Shown here: positions 46,008-57,142 of the stretch, piece by piece
How positions within the stretch are numbered: position 1 is the first letter of the stretch
Layout: each line of letters starts with the position of its first letter
NCBI RefSeq assembly: GCF_050948215.1
Contig: NC_135155.1
Coordinates: 11,612,001-11,676,000 of the forward strand
DNA from: Halictus rubicundus
Taxonomy: Eukaryota > Arthropoda > Insecta > Hymenoptera > Halictidae
Length of the DNA: 64,000 nt
Reading direction: 5' to 3'
Notes under the pieces: generated by a model
Told to the model about the DNA's origin: nothing
The model's input: the letters and a program-made list of their open reading frames with translations, nothing else
Database searches by the model: none
Program-made: the position numbers and the translations under genes

Positions 46008-46102
46008 TATGTGATTTTCAGGTTAGGAGCGGCGCGAGGAAGGAAGGAGGAGACTATGTGAATTTGGAACAAAATAAAGTACTACTACTACTATGTGATT
46101 TT
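46008..46102 (+). mobile_element. 5'-truncated non-LTR retrotransposon tail with target-site duplication
   Basis: A 73-bp insert (46019-46091) is flanked by TATGTGATTTT on both sides (46008-46018 and 46092-46102). It ends AAAATAAAGTACTACTACTA, i.e. a poly(A) signal and a TAC-type simple tail. This is the structure left by a LINE copy that broke off early in reverse transcription, or by a SINE. Confidence 0.75.
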
Positions 46103-46539
46103 TAAAATTGCTGTAGCGTGCTACAGAGCTGGGACGCGAAAATTTGTAGATATTTTATCGTTCAAGTTTAATGCAGTTTCCTTTTGTTTTGCTTACGAAT
46201 TTGTTAAGAGAGAAAATAAACTTCTGTTCACGTAAAGACCCGCCGTCTATAAGTGTCAGCAAATAATTGTTCGATTCCACGCGATCGCGAGACACGACTG
46301 AAACCCGAGGTTGAACACTAAATTTGCAAATTTTCAAAGTAATTTGTAGCGACGGGTTATTCCGAGAATCACAGGACGAGCAAATCCGTCTCGGTGAATT
46401 CATTTAAACTGTCGACGAAAATGCGTTTTTCTTCTCGACCGATCGCAATGAGGGATTGTTTAAATGCTTGTAAAGGAATTATCGCGAGCGGGTGGAATAA
46501 TTTAAGAGAACGAGAGAATGTAAACGGAACACAGAAGAG

Positions 46540-46546
<7 letters not shown>

Positions 46547-46586
<40 letters not shown>
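46547..46586. repeat. (GA)n microsatellite
   Basis: About 40 bp of GA, extended by AGATAGAGAGATAGAG. Confidence 0.95.
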
Positions 46587-46590
<4 letters not shown>

Positions 46591-47004
46591 TAGAGAGATA
46601 GAGAGAGGGAGACTGTAGGATGGCGGCGAGTAATACGATAGAGAAAAGAAGGTGCGAGACAATCCTGTAAAATCGGGTTCCCAGGGCGTGTTTTCCTTTT
46701 ACGCTCGCAACAATCATAGCTCCTCGAGAAAAACTATTCTAACTTTTCACGGGGCGAGCTCTCCAGAGAGAATCTCGACGGCGGCAGGTGCGCGAGGAAA
46801 AGGGAGCGCGGGCTAAAGACGGACGGCAAGTTATTTGTGCGTTAAATCGTCACCCCCTCTGTTATCTCTGTTCTCTCTGTTTTCTCGGGCCGTGACACCC
46901 CCTTCACAGGATCCCCTGGACAATCGTATAAAAGTATATTGTGAGTAACGCTAGGGATAAACGGCAGAAGCGTTATTGAAACGGTATACACCCACTTCCC
47001 GAAC

Positions 47005-47006
<2 letters not shown>

Positions 47007-47070
<64 letters not shown>
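47007..47070. repeat. (CT)n microsatellite, 64 bp
   Basis: An uninterrupted CT run followed by CACACACTCACTCTCG. It is the longest dinucleotide run in the window. Read on the Dpr strand it is (GA)n. Confidence 0.95.
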
Positions 47071-47077
<7 letters not shown>

Positions 47078-47565
47078 TCACTCTCGTTCACTTCTCTCGT
47101 TCTCGTTCGCGTTTCCTGAAACAACAACGTGCTCCGTGGAAAAGGCCACAACCCCGTACTTTTATCTTTTTTTTTTTCACTCGCCCGCGCTGGGAAACAC
47201 GCTATCAGCTTTTCACCGGTGAACCAAACGGCTCTAGGCATACTTAACTCTAGATCCGCGTTCCCGCGCCGGTGGGTATAATGATAAGAAACGAGGAACG
47301 TTCTCGGGAATAAGTGCTTTCTCCCGCTGTTGAACTTTATACCGCATCGTAAGTGAAACAGAGCGATTTCAACCATCTTTCGATACTTAGGACTGGAGGC
47401 AACCCATCACTAAAAGTCATTGTCCCGTAGAATGAGACGTTCTGTTGATTTTTGTGGAAAATGAAAATTGTCTATGTCCATTTCCAAGCACAAGAACACA
47501 TTTTACATTACTTTATCAAAATAACAAGATTATATCTATCCAAATTCTTAGCCACTTTTTTGAAC

Positions 47566-47694
47566 AGTATAAACACAAAGAAATAGATTTGTTGAATAAT
47601 TCCTCGTGGACACGTTTTCGCAATCACAGTGACCGTAAATTAAAAATATTAGAAACCATCATTTTCCCGTAAACCTAGTGTTAACACTGAACCT
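47566..47694. mobile_element. TTAA element, right half
   Basis: AATTCCTCGTGGACACG and the end CCCGTAAACCTAGTGTTAA match the family at 4870. It shares its TTAA with the next element. Confidence 0.6.
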
Positions 47695-47881
47695 ACCAAG
47701 CATTAACAGTATCTGGTAAATATTGCCTTATAAAAGTGGCAATTTATTGAGATTGCCCGTAATTTTCAATATAATGAATGCTTGGATAAGGAGATATATT
47801 CCACTATTTTCCATAAATGAATTTTTATAGTTTCAATAATTATAAAGTATAATACCGGTCATTTCGACCGTTTAGTGTTAA
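47691..47881. mobile_element. TTAA-flanked MITE (TTAACACTGAACCTACC end)
   Basis: TTAACACTGAACCTACC on the left and GACCGTTTAGTGTTAA on the right form inverted ends. It is 191 bp and a relative of the 38317-38977 element. Confidence 0.7.
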
Positions 47882-48149
47882 TAATCTTAATGAATTGAAA
47901 ATAATCCAGCTGTATTTTCATTTTAATGTACTGCATTCGATCCATTCGTGTCTGTGTCGGGAAATCTTTACAGTCTGAACAATCGTCGGATGAAGAATCT
48001 GAAGTCCGTCAGTGTTAACGAACAGCGCAAATTTTCAAACGAAAAGAAAATGATTTTGACTCGAACCAAATGATAATTGGTCGAGGCGAATGCCTGCGTA
48101 TTGTGCCGACATTAAACACTGTTACACGCGAAACGCTAATCGTAACGAG

Positions 48150-48510
48150 AATTTTTCTAAATCGAGCAAATGGCACATAAAATTTTCAATTTGTACAGAA
48201 ATAATTGAGCATTCGCTTGGACGAAATTATACGAGAGAGGCAGACAATTTTCAGGAGGGGGTCCTCGTGTTGCGTTAATATTAAATGGCTTTGTATGCGA
48301 AGTAGAATCATTTAATTGTAACAAGCATTTCCATAAATTAAGCGAATGAGGTACGAAATTTTCAATTTGAACAGAAACAGAGTTTCGCTTCGACGAAATT
48401 ATAAGACACACTCGTCGGAATGAAGGTTTAATATCGTATCGATACGAGACAGCATTATATGCGAAACGTCATTGACGAAACGCAATGAATTTTCAATTTA
48501 AACTGGAACA
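48150..48510. repeat. Diverged tandem repeat, about 130-177-bp unit, 2-3 copies
   Basis: AAATTTTCAATTTGTACAGA (about 48179), AAATTTTCAATTTGAACAGA (about 48356) and GAATTTTCAATTTAAACTGG (about 48487). The first two are followed by CGAAATTATA about 35 bp later. Confidence 0.7.
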
Positions 48511-48698
48511 ATCCTATCGGCGTCCTGGTCAACGTACGCTATGTATAGTTTGACATAAAATTGAAACTGAAAGAAATTCCAGTAACACGATAAAAGTGCA
48601 GAATTTCAGATTAATTATTATAATTTGCCTCTTCGGAAGAAATATCGGAGGTGCAGAGCTAAGAAAACGGAGTTCGACGATAGATAGTCGCTCATTAT

Positions 48699-48900
48699 TA
48701 GACTGCTGATTTTATGCACTTATGACAAAAATGGGTAAGCACAATTTAAAGCAGTGGACATATTAAAAAGATTTACAGGCACTGACGTATTGGTTTCAGC
48801 TTAATAAAATAATTAAAAGAAGAAAGAAATTTTTATTTCGCTCCTGGGTCTTGCAATCAATGCAAATATTTTTTATTTTGCATAAAGATCCGCAGTCTAC
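48699..48900. mobile_element. MITE family 6, complete copy with TA flanks
   Basis: TAGACTGCTGATTTTATGCA to TGCATAAAGATCCGCAGTCTA minus one base, an inverted pair between TA dinucleotides. About 200 bp, non-coding. Confidence 0.87.
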
Positions 48901-50084
48901 TCATTATCAATTTCTTGTAATAATTGCAAGAGTACACTTGGTATTCAAGAAAAGTATCTTCACAGTTTCTGTGCCAGAGAAATAAGGAGCCTAAAGTAAT
49001 CGTTTCGATTCGTCCGGTAGTGTTAAATTCGCTAAAAAAAAAAAAAAAACGAAGTTGCTGTACACGGACATTATTTTTCCAGCTTTGGTACGATGCAAAT
49101 GGATTAAGGAAACAACGGAGGGACCATATCTCGTGATTCGGGGAGCAACGAAACAGCTCTGAAATTCTTCCGGCGCGTTACATTGTCGATCCGCGGAAGA
49201 GAAACGACGTAACAGTTTCGTTGGCAGTAGGGTGCGAGTTGCCGAGTAGTTTTCGGCTCCCTTTCGTTCAGGGCTGGGGGTTCATCGGATTCAATCGAGC
49301 CGAAAGATATGCGGGTCTGAACCCCGTTCTCTATGTCCTGTGTCGTGTGCCGTGTGTACCGCCCTCGCCGCGGGACGAAATGTTCCGTCAAAGTGTTGCT
49401 ATTATACAATTGAGCGGAATGTCATGAATAATACAAGCCCGGGCACGGGGCGCGAGCTAAACGCCGGATTTGCAATTCAAAGGAAAAGAATCTCCGTCCT
49501 CGAAAGAATTACTTATCCGTTTCGACTCGGCACGGCTTAACAATTAGCCGGCGTGCAATTAAAAACCTAAGACACCCCCTCGACGGAAATCGGAAGCGAT
49601 GGGAACAAGCTACCCGGGAAGATCCCCGCCGCTTTATCTACCGGAAACTTATTAACACGTTCGCTGCCGCCGTTTGCTCCAGCTCGATACGCTGAACGTT
49701 ACGCTTCTTCGAGTCTATTTAATTAATTATATTTTTCTATTCAATTATTTTCCGTTTTATTTCCGTACAATGGTGTCGCAACTTTTCCTATTCCTTTTAA
49801 GATATACGACTGCGAGTGAAACTCAAGTGGCAGCAAAGTCCAAAACAAAAACCGAGCGAGCAATCAGTGCACGAACATTAGAGACTGTTCAAGAAGAAGA
49901 AGATGAAGAAGAATGAAAAATAAGCGAATACAATAAGAAGATCTTTCGACTGTCATCGAGAAGCGTCCAGCAGAATCTTCTAAAATTCTTGAAAAATCGC
50001 TGTTTAAATAAAATTTGGTTTAGTGCCTAAAGTGTTTTTTAGTCGTCAAAGAGTCCCGATGTAGAACCCGAGAACCTATGCACA

Positions 50085-50400
50085 ACTTTAAACAATAATA
50101 ACACGTGATTCTATAGATTATAGACGCGATTATATAGACGGAAGTGTGCTGAAGATATTCGATTTTGTAAAATTCCATGATCTCTTCTGTCTTAGAAGAT
50201 ATACTGAACTAATGGACAAAGTGTACTGAGGTATACCTATGCGCATAGCCGCACGAACGCGGGCGACTTTAAACAATAATAACTTGTGATGTGGGACGAG
50301 ATGGGAAATAATTCTTACATGATTGTGTAGAAGAAAGTATGCTGAAAATACTTCATTTTGTAAAATTCTATGATCTCGTCTGGTACAGTAGATATTCCTT
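50085..50400. repeat. Tandem duplication, about 181-bp unit, two copies
   Basis: ACTTTAAACAATAATAAC occurs at about 50085 and 50266, and each copy contains a TTTTGTAAAATTC-ATGATCTC block near its end. It lies just downstream of the first Dpr donor. Confidence 0.75.
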
Positions 50401-50774
50401 GCGAGGTCTTAAGAATTTTGAAAATTTTCTACATTCCATTTGGCATAACATGTTTAATATAATGTATATAATGTAATTTACAGCTCAAAGATAAACCTTT
50501 CATTTCAAAAGAAATTGGAGGGAAAATATTAAAAAGGATCGTCACGGCATCTCAAAGAAGAAAATCAATTTTTTCCATGAGAAAGGCTATCTTCAAAACA
50601 TCCAACTTTCACCGTTTATTACAGTAACAGTACTTATTAAATTTGATTAATTTTTTCATTTTCAAGGTTGATGGATATTTAGAAAGCAATAAGCATTCAA
50701 CATAAGTCAATGCGAGACTAACGTCGCTAAATTTCGCGTTTTCGAGCGCTGTGCGCCAGGGCGTCTCGACTTAC

Positions 50775-50820
50775 CAAAAGAAAGGATAAAACAGATGAGT
50801 ATGGGAAGAAAAGGAGACAT
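50775..50820 (-). CDS. dpr: Dpr exon 1: signal peptide
   Basis: The ATG is at 50818-50820 (minus strand) in the context AAAGCGATGT. The exon encodes MSPFLPILICFILSF, leaves one base (G) and ends at donor TTTTG|GTAAGT. That base plus the GT opening exon 2 makes Gly, so the phase fits exactly. The sequence is a typical short signal peptide. The frame stays open upstream to an ATG at 50956-50958, so a longer N-terminus is formally possible, but it would bury the signal sequence. The 22.6-kb separation from exon 2 means the link rests on phase, strand and the lack of a better candidate. Confidence 0.75.
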
Positions 50821-50843
50821 CGCTTTTCCTCGGCGAGGCTCTT

Positions 50844-50849
50844 TCACAT
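50844..50849 (-). promoter_or_regulatory. Minimal start-stop upstream ORF before the Dpr ATG
   Basis: On the minus strand ATGTGA lies 23 bases before the Dpr ATG: a start codon followed at once by a stop. If the leader is contiguous here, it would be expected to lower translation. Other upstream ATGs are present in the same leader. Confidence 0.4.
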
Positions 50850-52636
50850 ATTGATATACTATCTCGCGCGCATCTCCCGGCGTTCCGTCGAGTGTCTCGC
50901 ATCCAGTTCTATCTCCTAGCGTTTCCTCGGAACGTCGCGGCAGCGTGGCATCTCCCACAAGAGAGATCCTTGCGAGTCCTGTTCACGTCGAAAAACCAGT
51001 TCCTCCGCGTTCGACGACACGACAGCACTGTTTCACTAGTTTCATGGAAAACCCGAACAAACAACCGGCGCACTGTGTCGCGGCGGGACCGGCCCGATAT
51101 CTTCCCGCGGTGAAAGAACGAATTGCGAATTGCGATCAACGGCAGTGGCGTTTCGTTTCGTTGCGTGGCGATGGCGCGTCGTCGGCGACGGCGTTAGTTC
51201 GTGTGAATCGTCGCTGAAACGGCCACGGGGACAACGACGACGGCGTTAAACGGAGACAGTGGCAGACGGGGACGACGACAGAGGAAAGGTGGACGCTTTT
51301 ATGCCTCTGGCCGCGCTGACGACCGCAAAGTCGTTCGCGATGCATTAGGCGGGACTCGTTAAAGTAATTTCCTCGACGCTCCAGAGACGTTTCATCGATC
51401 ATTCCTCATCGCGCATTTTCTCGCGAACCCGGTGCATCCCCCGGCCGCTGCATTCTTCCGGATCCCCGCCGCGCCGCTTCCGTTCGCTCCTTCTGCCCGC
51501 TAATCGTCTTCGAACCGCATAATAACCTTTCAACCCCCGGCCACGATACAGCCTAATCGCTCCTTCAAGCTTCCCGATCACCTTCGATTTTCCCGCATCG
51601 ATCGCAGGCGGGTATCTCGGATCCGATCTCTAGCAACGATCTAGAAACAGAGCGTCCAGCGACACCACCGTTCCACTGGAACATCCCACAAAACCCCCTC
51701 GTTTCCTCTATTTCTCTCTCTTTCGACGCACCGAAACGCTCTAGTGTCGTCTCGACACCGGTTTCCCTGGCATGTGTTCGTCCTGCACACCGAACTCGAC
51801 GCTCGGACCGTGATTCTTTGCGTCCCTTTTCGATTCACGCGGAGTCACTGACATCATTCCGTTCCTTCCGGAGAGTGGCCGTCGCTCCGCAGACGAGTCC
51901 TCCTTCGGTTTGAGGAACGAGTCGCGCCGAGTCGATCGTATCGAGGCGTGCTCGATGTTTCGGGAGGATGCGGTGCCAAGTTCGATCGGTCACCCAGTTT
52001 CGGAACGTCGCCGACCGGTGTGTGCGTGTGCGTACGTGCGCGGACCTCTCGATCTTCCTCTCGAACTTAATTCGGGACAGGCTCCGAGAAAAATCGGACC
52101 TCCTTTGAAATCCTGCGGTCGAGCTTCGCCTGGTGGCTGTCCCGATCTTTCAGGGTATGATTTCAACGTTCTCTGGAGACCTGGTTTGTAATTTAGCTTC
52201 CGAATCTCCCGGAAGAATTTCGACCGCTCGACTCAGACCGGGTTTCGATTGCAACCAAACTCGAACAGCCCGGCACGAACATCTTTTCCTTCAGCTACAT
52301 CGCCAGACTCCGGGAATATTACGGGAGTCCAATCTGGATCGAGTTCAAGCTCCAGTGAACCTCAACAGGCTCTTTAAGGACCTGCGATCGAGTTTCGCGA
52401 GAGCCGAATAGAGTCGCGGAATCTGATTCTCGGGGAACGATGCAAAATCTCGCGACCAGTCTCGAGAACAGCTTCTCCAACTTTTCCGCGCTTCCGTTGG
52501 CAGATAGTAATGAGACTCGTCTGTGCGAGTCTGATTCGATCCGGGTTCAAACTCTCGGCTTATTTAGAATCCTACGTTAAATGGCAGCTTTTGTTGTGTC
52601 CCCTCTGTGTCATAGGGTCCTGGGGACCCAATTTAG

Positions 52637-53110
52637 ATCACGTTTAGGCTCCTCGTTTCTTTGGAATCTCGCGATTCAGCCTCGCAAGATTCTTCTAACG
52701 TCGGGAGACTCGAGCGACTCTGAAAATCTTGCGACGAACGTTAACGGTCGCTTATGTCACGTCCTCGCTGATAAGACTACAATGACTTCTGGAGACGCAA
52801 TTTGGATCGCGTTTAGGCTCCTCGTTTCTTTGGAATCCGCGATTCCGCTTCGCAAGATTCTTCTAACGTCGGGATACTCGAGCGACTCCGAAAATCTTGC
52901 GACGAACGTTAACGGTCGCTTATGTCACGTCCTCGCTGATAAGACTACAATGACTTCTGGAGACGCAATTTGGATCACGTTTAGGCTCCTCGTTTCTCTG
53001 GAATCCGCGATTCAGCCTCGCAAGATTCTTCTAACGTCGGGAGACTCGAGCGACTCTGAAAATCTTGCGACGAACGTTAACGGTCGCTTGTGTCGCGTCT
53101 CCGTTGATAG
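52637..53110. repeat. Recent tandem array, 168-bp unit, about 2.8 copies
   Basis: GCAAGATTCTTCTAACGTCG occurs at 52684, 52852 and 53020, period exactly 168 bp. Copies are nearly identical, hence recent. 168 is a multiple of three, so the plus strand keeps an open frame of 56-residue repeats (52581-53159). Diverged relatives of the same words seem to extend left to about 52080. Confidence 0.9.
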
Positions 53111-53614
53111 GATCCAGCTGAAAAGACTACAACGACTTCTGAAGAGGCAATTTGGATGAAGGCTCCTTAAAATCTCGCAACCGAGCTTCGCGATCCGAAC
53201 AAGGTCTTGAAACCGGAGCAGAGCAGCGAAACGACGGGAGATCTTCGAACGATCCTCAACAACGGTTCCTCTGCGTCTTCTCTCTCTTCGGGTTCGTTGG
53301 TTGGTAAGGGGACACGCTGTTCCGGGGAACGCAGTTTAGTCGGTGGTGCACCGTCTTGAAAATCCCGTGATCGAGCAGCATCAGCTGGTCCCGATAGACT
53401 GTGAACGGCTCCGTGGGGAATAGTTGCGGCGGGCGGTCGCAGCTTACGATTTCCCGGTGGCTCGTAGATCGATCTCGATTCTTGCGGCGGGCAGCAAGCG
53501 TCCCGCTGACCGAGCGCGACCGCGATTACGCTGTCCGAGATAAGCGTCGGCGGTTCGCCGCGGACTGGTGTCGATTGTGTTCGCGGGCCGATCGAAGACG
53601 ACTAAGCCAGCATC

Positions 53615-53672
53615 GATGGCAGAGGTAGAGGCAGAGGCAGAGGCAGAGGCAGGGTCAGAGGCAGTGTCAGTG
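53615..53672. repeat. GCAGAG hexanucleotide repeat
   Basis: Imperfect AGAGGC/AGGCAG units in the CpG-rich region. Confidence 0.85.
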
Positions 53673-55661
53673 GGTTGTCCTCTTGAGCGGGGCTTGCCAT
53701 CGATCCTCGTTCGACGAGATCCCGCGATTCACCGGTTACGTCACAACACATCCCTGGCACGCTTTGCACTTTGTCGAGTAGCACGAACGGGATGACGAAG
53801 ACGAAGAGGACGCGCGAGTCGAACGAAGGGTCGAGACCAGGTTGGTTTTCGAAGGAGTCGGTGAACGTGTTGAGAGAGGAGCTAGCTGGTCGTCGACGGT
53901 GCTCTCGGACGTTTCGACGGAACGCGCGCGACGCGACGGCGGCGGCGGAAGGTCGCGGCTCTTTCGAAACGACGATGCTCCCGCGTCAAGGATAGCCGAG
54001 GGACTACATTGCGCTCGCGCCGCTCGGGTTTCGAGCACGCAGCCGCCCCGTGCAGCCTCTCCGAACTCCGCTCCCAGAGACCGCTATACAACCCTCGTCC
54101 GTGTCTACTTTTTCGAACGGTGTTCGTGTTGGTGGCGAACGCGCCGGCGCACCTTCGCGCAACCACCCGCGTGTCTATACCCTTCGTTAGCATGTATATG
54201 TACATCAGCCCGTACCCGTACACCCGTATACCCGCGCACCCACACCCTCGGGTCTCCTTCTTTTTCTACTTCGCCTTCTCCTTGCATCTTTTCTCTTTCT
54301 TTCCTTCCCTGTGTTCTTAGTACCTTTTTCTTTCTGGCTTTCTCTCCCCCTCTCCCCCTCTACCTCTCTACCTCTCTGCCTCTGTCTTCGTTCGGGCATC
54401 TTTTCTCCGTCCGCGCGTTCCTTCGTCCTCCTACTTTTATCCTCTTCCCTCGACTTCTACCCTTGCGCATTCAACCTTGCATTTCACCTTCTCCTTATTC
54501 TTCTGATTCGCCTTCCGCCCCGCTCGCCTATTCTGTTTCGTCTCCTTCAGCTTTTTCTTCGAGAACGACGGTCCGCTCGCTGTCGGGACGCACTTCCAGC
54601 GCATCCATCTCCGCAGATCGGGATGCTAATGACCAACGAGATCGAGATTTGTACCCGGGAATCGGTTGACGTCGGCGCGTGGAGAACGGATTCGATCGAA
54701 AGCTGACGATTCCGTGCGCTAAACGTGCACTTATCGCGGAGTTGCACGGCGGAGGACCAAGCGGTTTCGCGGAGCTGGTGAAAAAGTCGATTTTAGAACG
54801 TTGGATACTGTGATCTTGACGCTTTCAGAAACAGACTGCGGATTTTCAGGCGAAATTAAAATCTCTGTCTGTGTTAACACGTTGCCTACCCGTTATTGTC
54901 TCGTAATTTTTTAAAACCCACGATTTTTTATTGGATTTTTCGACGGCAACAACAATTTCAACTTGCACTCTTCAATCTAGATTTTCGAATTTCGAAAAAG
55001 TCTGTGGCTAAAATACGCCTCACAGTACTAAAGTATTAAAGAGGAACACGAAGTTGGCGCATCTTCTATGTCTGGAAAAATGCCCACCACCTTTCAATGA
55101 GACACCCTGTATATTTAGGATTATTCGCCCCTTATGTACGGAAAGAATTAATTAAATAATTTTTACTGGCCATTCTCTCGGCGGCAGAATAGCATTATTT
55201 TGGAATATAGAGGCGCATAAAATGTTGGATAATGCTTATCTGACCGTTTTATAGGTTCATTAACCCTTGCATTGCGGAAAGTGCGCATACACATCTTCGT
55301 AAGACTATTCGTGTACTTGCGCAAAGGGCGTGTACACACTCGAGAAATTTTAGTGGGTATTCCACGTTAAATCTTTCACGAAACTAAAATAACTGAGTGT
55401 AAAATTCTTTCTTGTTCGTAACAATGCCATTTTTACCTTGGTCGCAGCTATAATTTAATTCTGAATTATTCTAGCCAGCCACAACGATTACCATATGAAT
55501 GTCGCCGTAGAAAAACGCTCACGGGTTTAATCCGGAGAACGTCGTAATTAAGAGGTTAACGTATCGCTAATAATGCATCAGATTATCCGGAATTTACAGT
55601 AATCGACCATAGCGGAATATTCCCGCTCGCGCCGTTTAACCTTTTAACCGAGAATTCGCTA

Positions 55662-55756
55662 TACAGTGAATTCTCGATATATGTCAACGACCAGGAAACA
55701 TACGCGAGCCGTGTTATGTTTGCACTCCATGTGACATATATAGAGAAATCACTGTA
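55662..55756. mobile_element. MITE family 1, internally deleted (95 bp)
   Basis: TACAGTGAATTCTCGATATA and ATATAGAGAAATCACTGTA with about half the usual interior. Confidence 0.85.
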
Positions 55757-56990
55757 TTAATTCAAGTAACTGTTTTTCTTTAATATGTCATAGGATCCTT
55801 ATTGGTATAAGCTGTATCGATTCTGATAAAACTATTGTCATCTCAGTTTGATTTGTCTGGCCTCCACGTGACCGTTCACACTTGAAAAGTTTAAGTTATT
55901 TTATAAAAGATCAGTTTCCTGTATGTTAAATGTTAAAAGTGGTCGAATTTTGACCAACAGCGTCCAGCTTGGATCCAATTTACAAAAAGTTTATTTGTAC
56001 CGTTGGTAACACTGTGAGCATGTTTCTTTTCTACTACTTTGGTTCTTCGTCATTATTATCATGTGCCGCGAGAAATATTTGGAATTGATCTTTTCCGTTA
56101 ATGATAAATTGAGATTTTCGAGTGTTACATTCAATGAAATTATTAAAAGTTGTTGTGCGAATGTTGTTAAATCGGATGAAATTGTAGACGCGAAGAACGC
56201 GAAAGGAATGCAAGTCAAAGTACTGCTCATATTAATCATAAACTGAAATAATGTGCACAAAAATTGAATCTTCGTGCTGCTGTTAGATGAACCTACGAAA
56301 TCTACATATACAATATCTGATTTTATAGCAAAAAATAAATTTTACCTGTTTGTCTATACGCCGTCGTTTGAAAGCTCAGAACCTATTCTTTGCGATCCGA
56401 GCTACGTTCTTCTAGATCCTCGATCCTTCACACAGTGTCGCGACGCATCAGAGGAATTTTTTCCCCCGATACTTCAGCTGAGCTCGCGAAGGATTTTGCG
56501 GGCTTTATCGCCGCCTCGTTCTTCGACAGTCACTTCCAGACGCCATTGTCCGAGGGCGTTTCACGTAGTTAATGGAATTCATTAATTCTATCTGGCAGAA
56601 TGGCCATTTCGTTATTCTTATTTAAAGATGGATTGTTCGAATGTCCGCCAGACACGGCATCCATTAACGCCGACCCTTTTTACCTCGAACTTAGCTGCTA
56701 GAATTTCTGCTAACGTTTCCACGCGTTTACAGTTACCTTGTACTTTTCTTTTTCTTTCTTTGCGATCTATAGATCAACGGAGCCAGCGAACTCTCGAATA
56801 ATCCATTCGAGCCCTTTGCACTCGGCTGTCTCCTCTAAAGGGACGTCGTACATCTAGCCAGCAACTCGAATGTCCATTCTAAAAGCATGCGAAAAGATTT
56901 GCTATTTTAGCAATTATAATAGACGCGTGGACCTTGTGTTTCTAATACGGTGTTTGTAATTCTATTTCAGCGGAGTGAAAATAATATAAA

Positions 56991-57142
56991 TACAGTGATT
57001 TCTCGATATATGTCGCCGAGGCCTGGATGATAAACGTCGCGGAATTGTACCCACTACCGCGGGAAGCTCGAGGTATGTCTCCTGGACGATACATGACGCT
57101 GGCAAGACCCGTGTTGTCGACATATATCGAGAATTCACTGTA
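56991..57142. mobile_element. MITE family 1
   Basis: TACAGTGATTTCTCGATATA to ATATCGAGAATTCACTGTA with the inner GATAAACGTCGCGGAATT. 152 bp; the GGGGTATACCCC centre is missing. Confidence 0.87.

Larger units (their letters stand above)
28152..50774 (-). other. Dpr intron 1 (22.6 kb)
   Basis: The first coding intron holds many MITEs, a retrotransposon tail, a possible LTR remnant and microsatellites, listed separately. I found no further exon. Within it, 28900-30780, 31990-33470, 34210-36140, 36330-38310, 39000-40910, 41100-41790, 42000-42900, 45430-46000 and 48910-50080 have no supported feature beyond short microsatellites and chance open frames. Confidence 0.65.
8211..50820 (-). other. dpr: Dpr-family two-Ig-domain cell-surface gene, complete coding region
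   Basis: Gene-level entry for minus-strand exons 50775-50820, 27985-28151, 20590-20800, 16940-17067, 13186-13354 and 8211-8317. All five junction phases match and the sum is 828 nt (275 aa plus stop), usual for a compact Dpr. Dpr proteins are neuronal surface receptors that pair with DIP partners in synaptic target choice. Predicted order: signal peptide (1-16), Ig1 (about 35-140), Ig2 (about 142-240), the HPAAM motif after Ig2 found in Dprs, then a hydrophobic tail suited to GPI anchoring. Three N-glycosylation sequons are visible (NFT, NRT, NLT). The Ig1 wording (SWVRHRDIHLLT, STTPPIGH) is closest, from memory, to the Dpr8/9/21 group; the paralogue is not settled. Confidence 0.92.
50821..54800 (-). 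promoter_or_regulatory. GC/CpG-rich region upstream of the Dpr start; candidate 5' UTR and promoter
   Basis: The sequence turns strongly GC-rich, with frequent CG dinucleotides from about 50900 to 54200, then CT-rich on the plus strand (54240-54560). Its position directly upstream of the Dpr ATG on the minus strand suggests 5' UTR exons and promoter. No TATA box or initiator could be fixed. Large open frames here are low-complexity on both strands. Confidence 0.45.

Noticed and set aside
46369..46717. Minus-strand frames with long Ser-Leu runs
   Set aside because: They are translations of the (GA)n microsatellite. The same applies to frames over 25539-25575, 47007-47070, 59761-59790 and 61016-61059.
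49674..49916. Plus-strand 80-codon frame with hydrophobic start and Glu-rich end
   Set aside because: No recognisable family; the acidic end comes from a GAAGAAGAAG simple repeat.
52581..53159. Plus-strand open frame with 56-residue repeats as a real repeat protein
   Set aside because: The frame survives because the tandem unit is 168 bp. There is no signal peptide, domain or supporting context, so it is reported as a repeat.
53842..54669. Plus-strand open frame of 275 codons, the longest in the window
   Set aside because: It is rich in Ser, Arg and Pro from CpG and CT-rich low-complexity DNA, has no domain signature, and the opposite frames are equally long. It lies in the presumed Dpr 5' region on the other strand.
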